Shown here in pieces: positions 1-4,200 of a DNA stretch of 5,438 nt. Location: the NCBI GenBank assembly GCA_005881085.1, contig VBGU01000189.1:1-5438 (forward strand), given 5' to 3'. Position 1 is the stretch's first letter, and every line of letters begins with the position of its first letter. The notes under the pieces were generated by a model that saw only the letters and a program-made list of their open reading frames with translations, searched no databases and was not told the DNA's origin. The translations under genes and the position numbers were made by a program. The DNA is from Chloroflexota bacterium (lineage in GTDB: Bacteria > Chloroflexota > Limnocylindria > P2-11E).

Positions 1-83
1 GAGATCGAAGAGTTCGTCGGCGCTCGCGGCATTTCCGATGCGCACCGTCGCGCGCTCGAGAGAGCGAAGCAGGGTAGAGGGGG
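1..83 (-). other. Unresolved segment downstream of the response regulator; possible start of a further minus-strand gene
   Basis: No gene can be firmly called here. On the minus strand, a GTG at 45-43 opens a frame that stays open to the window edge and reads VRIGNAASADELFDL. That looks like an ordinary protein start, and a co-transcribed signalling partner such as a sensor kinase would fit the context, but this is a guess. No convincing ribosome binding site precedes the GTG. On the plus strand, frame 1 is also open (EIEEFVGARGISDAHRRALE...) and ends at TAG 127-129. It would be the tail of a convergent gene overlapping the regulator by about 46 bp. Both readings have similar third-position GC, so composition does not decide between them. 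I see no clear terminator hairpin. Confidence 0.2.
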
Positions 84-737
84 TCAGGTCGTGGTCGACG
101 ACTCGACGAGGCCGTTGCGCACGGCGTAGATCGCGGCCTGCGTGCGATCCGACACGTTCAGCTTCTCGAGGATCGCGGCGACGTGGCTCTTCACCGTCTC
201 CGGTGACAGCACGAGCTTGTCCGCGATCTCGCGGTTGGAGAGGCCTTCGGCGACGAGCGCGAGGATCTCGCGCTCGCGCTTGGTGAGGTTCCGCGCGGCC
301 GACGGTGTGGCCGACCCGGGCTTCATCTCGGACAGCATCCCCTTGAGCATCTGCGATTCGATGAACGCGCCACCCGTCGCCACCTGGCGGATCGCGTCGA
401 TGAGGTCGTCCTTCGAGACATCCTTGAGGAGGTAGCCGGCCGCCCCCGCGCGGACCGCCTCCCGCAGGTACGCCGGGTTGTCGTGCATCGTCACCATGAT
501 CACCGCGGTCCGCGAGCGCTCTTCCTTGATGCGCCGCGTCGCCTCGAGACCGTCCATATCGGGCATGCGCACGTCCATGAGGACGACGTCGGGGAGCTCC
601 TTGCGAGCGGTCTCGATCGCCTCACGCCCGGTCTTTGCCTCGCCGACGACGGTGAGGTCCTCGGCCTTGGCGAGCATCGAAGCGACACCCTGTCGCACGA
701 GCTCGTGGTCATCGACGAGAAGTACGCGAATCGGCAT
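84..737 (-). CDS. NarL/FixJ (LuxR-type) two-component response regulator
   Basis: This is a cytoplasmic DNA-binding response regulator of 217 residues, the usual length for the family. The receiver domain covers about residues 3-120 and has every active-site residue: acidic pair D9/D10, phosphoacceptor D55 in VVLMDVRMPDMDG, switch threonine T83 and lysine K105 in YLLKD. After a linker, residues 150-212 form a LuxR-type helix-turn-helix. It opens with LTKREREILALVAEGLSN and contains REIADKL and SPETVKSHV, the recognition-helix region. Family knowledge says that phosphorylation by a histidine kinase promotes dimerisation and promoter binding. No kinase is visible in the window. The ATG at 735-737 is the natural start because it puts the first beta strand at residues 3-8. 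The 21-bp gap to the upstream gene contains no clear Shine-Dalgarno sequence, which suggests translational coupling in one operon. The target genes are unknown; the divergent surface protein is an obvious candidate. The family assignment is secure, the specific role is not. Confidence 0.95.
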   Translation of the reverse strand: MPIRVLLVDDHELVRQGVASMLAKAEDLTVVGEAKTGREAIETARKELPDVVLMDVRMPDMDGLEATRRIKEERSRTAVIMVTMHDNPAYLREAVRAGAAGYLLKDVSKDDLIDAIRQVATGGAFIESQMLKGMLSEMKPGSATPSAARNLTKREREILALVAEGLSNREIADKLVLSPETVKSHVAAILEKLNVSDRTQAAIYAVRNGLVESSTTT

Positions 738-758
738 CGCGAAGATTCTAGGGGTCGA

Positions 759-1220
759 TCACGCGACGGCGGTCCAGATCAGATAGAGCAGGAGTCCCAC
801 GAGCACGACGAGGAGTACGCCGATCGCGAACAGGGCCAACGACCCCGCCGAGGTTTCCGAGGGTCGTGTCAACAAGCGTTCTACAGCGCTCACCAGATCC
901 GCTGAGGCCGCGTCCTTCGCCACCCAGCCGCCCGGCTTGTCGAGCGATCTCTCCGCCGTGGCGGCTTCGGCAGCGCCCGCGGCCAGGACCAACGCGGGCA
1001 CGCCCAGGTCGGCGCGGGCATCACCGCGTAGCAGGAGGGCATCGACCAAAGCAAGGTCTGCCGGCCAGCTCCGTGCCCAGCTCGCGCCCTCGGCGAGCTT
1101 TGTGGCGCGGCGCACCTCGTAGCGTCGTTCCAGGCGGAGGATCGTCTCGAGTCCTGCTCCGACGCTCGGGTGGGAGACGACCAGAAGGACCCTCGGTCGA
1201 CCGATGGCCGGACGATACAC
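759..1220 (-). CDS. Degenerate receiver-domain protein with C-terminal transmembrane anchor
   Basis: The product is 153 residues. Residues 9-119 follow the receiver fold: a first strand RVLLVVSHPSV, a candidate phosphoacceptor D60 in LALVDALLL, and a conserved lysine K102 in GWVAKDA. Aligned with the neighbouring regulator, the Mg2+-binding acidic pair is replaced by V15 and S16, and the switch Thr by Ala in LVLAAG. It is therefore probably a pseudo-receiver that is not phosphorylated normally. There is no DNA-binding domain. Residues about 127-150 are a strongly hydrophobic helix rich in Leu, Val and Ile that ends three residues before the stop. This predicts a tail-anchored membrane protein with the receiver in the cytoplasm. 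The GTG at 1218-1220 is chosen because an in-frame TAG lies just upstream (1236-1238) and no other start precedes the domain. The gene is first in the leftward operon and divergent from the giant collagen-like gene. Its function is unknown; a scaffold or a binding partner for active receivers is an inference. Confidence 0.8.
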   Translation of the reverse strand: MYRPAIGRPRVLLVVSHPSVGAGLETILRLERRYEVRRATKLAEGASWARSWPADLALVDALLLRGDARADLGVPALVLAAGAAEAATAERSLDKPGGWVAKDAASADLVSAVERLLTRPSETSAGSLALFAIGVLLVVLVGLLLYLIWTAVA

Positions 1221-1256
1221 CGTTGTCCGGTTCCGCTACACGGGGCCTACACCGTT
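1216..1256. promoter_or_regulatory. Candidate operator: 9-bp direct repeat in the divergent intergenic gap
   Basis: TACACCGTT occurs exactly at 1216-1224 and again at 1248-1256, 32 bp apart, close to three helical turns. A partial copy, TACACGG, lies between them at 1237-1243. The gap between the two start codons (about 1221-1273) must hold promoters for both directions, so repeats here are plausible protein-binding sites. The left copy covers the GTG start of the minus-strand gene, which would suit repression of that gene. I see no convincing -35/-10 pair for either direction; TTGTCC at 1223-1228 is only a weak match. This is a visual observation, with no proof of binding. Confidence 0.3.
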
Positions 1257-1273
1257 CCTCCCCCTCAGGTCCG

Positions 1274-4200
1274 ATGGCTTGCAACAGCAAAGAAACGACT
1301 CTTTCACTCGTGCCAAAGCGAATCCTGATCGCCGACGACCACCTCGCTGTACGCGAGGGCCTCCGCTCGCTCATCGACCCCGACCCTGACTTCAAGGTCG
1401 TGGGGGAAGCGGCGGATGGGAACGAGGCCGCGCGGAAGGCACTCGAGCTTCGTCCCGATGTGATCATGCTCGACAACTCGATGCCCGGCATGACCGGACT
1501 CGAAGTCGCCCGGATGCTCCGGGACAACCTCCCCGACACGAAGATCGTCTTCCTCACGCTGGACCCCGGAATCCGGGACCTCGCCCTCGCAACGGGTGCG
1601 GCCGCGCACATTTCGAAGGACCAGCCTCCGCAAGAGATCATGCGGGTCGTTCGCGCCGCCGCGGGGATCGCACCGCTGAAGGCGACGGCAGGCCAACCCA
1701 CGAGCGCGCAGGCCAAGCTCGCCGAGATGCTCGTTTCGGAGAAGGCCCTCACCTCCCGGCAGATCCAAGACCTCGATAAGTCGCGCGACGGCAAGCAGAC
1801 CCTGTCGAACGCGATCCTTCGGTCCGGGCTCGTCGTGCCGGAGATCCTCGCGAGCGCGCTTGCTCGCGTGAGCGGCCACCCGGTGACCTCGCTACGCGTC
1901 GCTCCCGAGGCTGCGGTCATACGTCAACTGCCCCGCCGCTTCTGCGAGCTCCGCGCCGTCGCCCTTGTGGAGTTCGGACGCACGGAGGCGACGCTCGCGA
2001 TGGCCGACCCACTCGATCAAGCGGCCGAGCACGAAGCCAAGGACATGCTCGGAGGCATCGAGGTCAAGGTTGTTACGGCGACGCTCACCGAAGTTCGTGA
2101 CGCGATCCACCACGCGCACGCGCCCGCACTTGTACCCCTCGTCGCGGTCCCGCCGATGCCGATGCAGCAGCGTCGTCGCCGTCCGCTCGCACTCGTCGCG
2201 GCACTCGCCGCGGCGCTTCTGCTCGTCGCTACGGGGACCGGCGTCTTTCTGACGCAGAGCACGGTCGTCGCGGCGCGCGCGAACCTCACGATCTTCCAAG
2301 GCACGGTCGACGTCCGTCATGGAACGGGCAATTTCGCCGCGGCATCGACGAACGACCTCGTCGAGCAAGGCGACACGATCCGCACGGCGTCGGGCGCGCA
2401 TGCCGCGCTCACCTTCTTCGACCGATCGCTCGTCGTCCTCGAGCCGGACACGCAGGTCGTCCTCGAAACGCTCCGGACGGTCGCCGGCGGTAGCGACATC
2501 GACCTCGTGCTCCGTCAGGTCACCGGCAAGACCTGGCACGTCGTCGCACACAGCATCGGCGACGGTGGCCGCTACGCGGTGCTCACGCCGACTTCGACGA
2601 ACACGGTCCAGGGCACCGCCTTCCAGGTGCGCATCGATGCGCTCGGTCGCACCGTGATCAGCACGACCGACGGCACGGTGCGCACGTTCGGCACCGACAC
2701 CGCCGTTCCTCCCGTCCTCGTCGCGGCCGGGATGCAGACCACGATCAGCCAGACGGGGCCTTCCGCGGTCCAGCCGATCACCGATCCAACGCTGACCTTC
2801 ACGTTCGAGGACGCGTTGCAAGCGTTCGTCGTCAACGCTGCCGGACAGGGAGCCGGGACGAAGGATGGGTCCGTCCTCCGCTACATCCCTGGATCCACCG
2901 TCGCGCAGGACAATGGCCGCGTCGCGGTGACGGTCCCCGGCACCGAAGCCGGTCGGTTCAGCTCGATCGTTGCGCCGAAGGGCGACATCGCGCAGGTGCG
3001 CATCGCGACGGATCTGAATCAGGGCGGCAAGGTGACGTCGCTTACCGAGACGAGGCCTGTCGAGAACGGCACCGCCAAAGGCGGGGTCACCGTCACCGGC
3101 ACGACGGTCGTCATCCTGAGCGACTCGGCCGCTAAAGCCGCCGCCGCACCGATCCTGGCGAGCGCGCCGCCGTCTCCGACTCCGTTCAACCCGCTCACGC
3201 TCATCTCGCAGGGTCCGCAGGGCAATCTCGGGCCCGCCGGTCCGGTTGGGCTGAATGGCGAGCCGGGCGCGCAGGGTCCTCCGGGCCCGGCGGGTCCGAC
3301 CGGCGCGAATGGCGATCCGGGCGCCTCGGGCGCTCCCGGCGTCGCCGGATCTGTCGGCGCGACCGGCGCTGCGGGCGTTGACGGCCTTCCCGGTGGGACC
3401 GGGGTTCCTGGCGTTCAAGGTTCCGCTGGCGCGCCCGGCACTGCTGGTGCAGCTGGTCCCGCGGGCCCCGCTGGCGCTGACAGCACCGTGCCAGGTCCGA
3501 CTGGCCCGACTGGGGCGACCGGCGCCAATGGTTCTGTTGGACCGACCGGCGCGCAAGGCGCGACCGGCGCGACCGGCGCGACTGGTAACAATGGTGTTGA
3601 CGGAGCAACCGGCGCCACCGGTGCGACGGGGAACAACGGAGTCGATGGCGCGACCGGTGCGACTGGTGCGAACGGTGCGATAGGGCCGACTGGTCCTCAA
3701 GGTCCGATAGGTGCGACGGGTGCGACGGGTGCGACCGGTAACAATGGTGTTGACGGGGCGACGGGCCCGGCAGGCGTCAACGGTACCAACGGGACAAATG
3801 GCGCGACTGGCGCGACTGGCGCCACTGGTTCCGACGGGACAAACGGAACGAACGGGACTGATGGCGCGACAGGCGCGACCGGAGCGACCGGCGCAACGGG
3901 CGCGAACGGCACGAACGGCGCAACTGGCGCCACCGGCGCGACGGGCGCGAATGGAACGAACGGAACGAACGGCGCTATCGGCCCGAGCGGTCCTCAGGGT
4001 CCGACCGGTGGGACTGGCGCGACCGGCTCAACCGGATCGACTGGTGCGACCGGTGCCAACGGGACGAACGGGACGAACGGAGCGAATGGCGCGACCGGGG
4101 CAACTGGCGCGACAGGCACGAACGGCACCAACGGAACGAACGGCGCGACCGGAGCCACCGGTGCGACAGGCGCGAATGGTACGAACGGAACGAACGGCGC

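Noticed and set aside
1223..1253. TTGTCC and TACACC as a sigma-70 type promoter for the plus-strand gene
   Set aside because: The spacing is about 19 bp and the -10 match is poor, so it is not strong enough to annotate.
1021..1920. Minus-strand open frame of about 299 codons overlapping both divergent genes
   Set aside because: It covers the divergent promoter gap and two genes with clear receiver signatures in other frames, and its translation shows no recognisable domain.
1274..2119. Possibility that the receiver/MshEN part is a separate gene ending before the FecR/collagen part
   Set aside because: No in-frame stop exists between them, and the membrane helix with its Arg cluster sits between the two parts as expected for one spanning protein.
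1892..3700. Long minus-strand open frame (about 602 codons) rich in Arg and Asp
   Set aside because: It is antisense to the receiver-to-collagen frame, has a composition dominated by Arg/Ala/Asp and recognisable domains only on the plus strand. It is a shadow caused by high GC.
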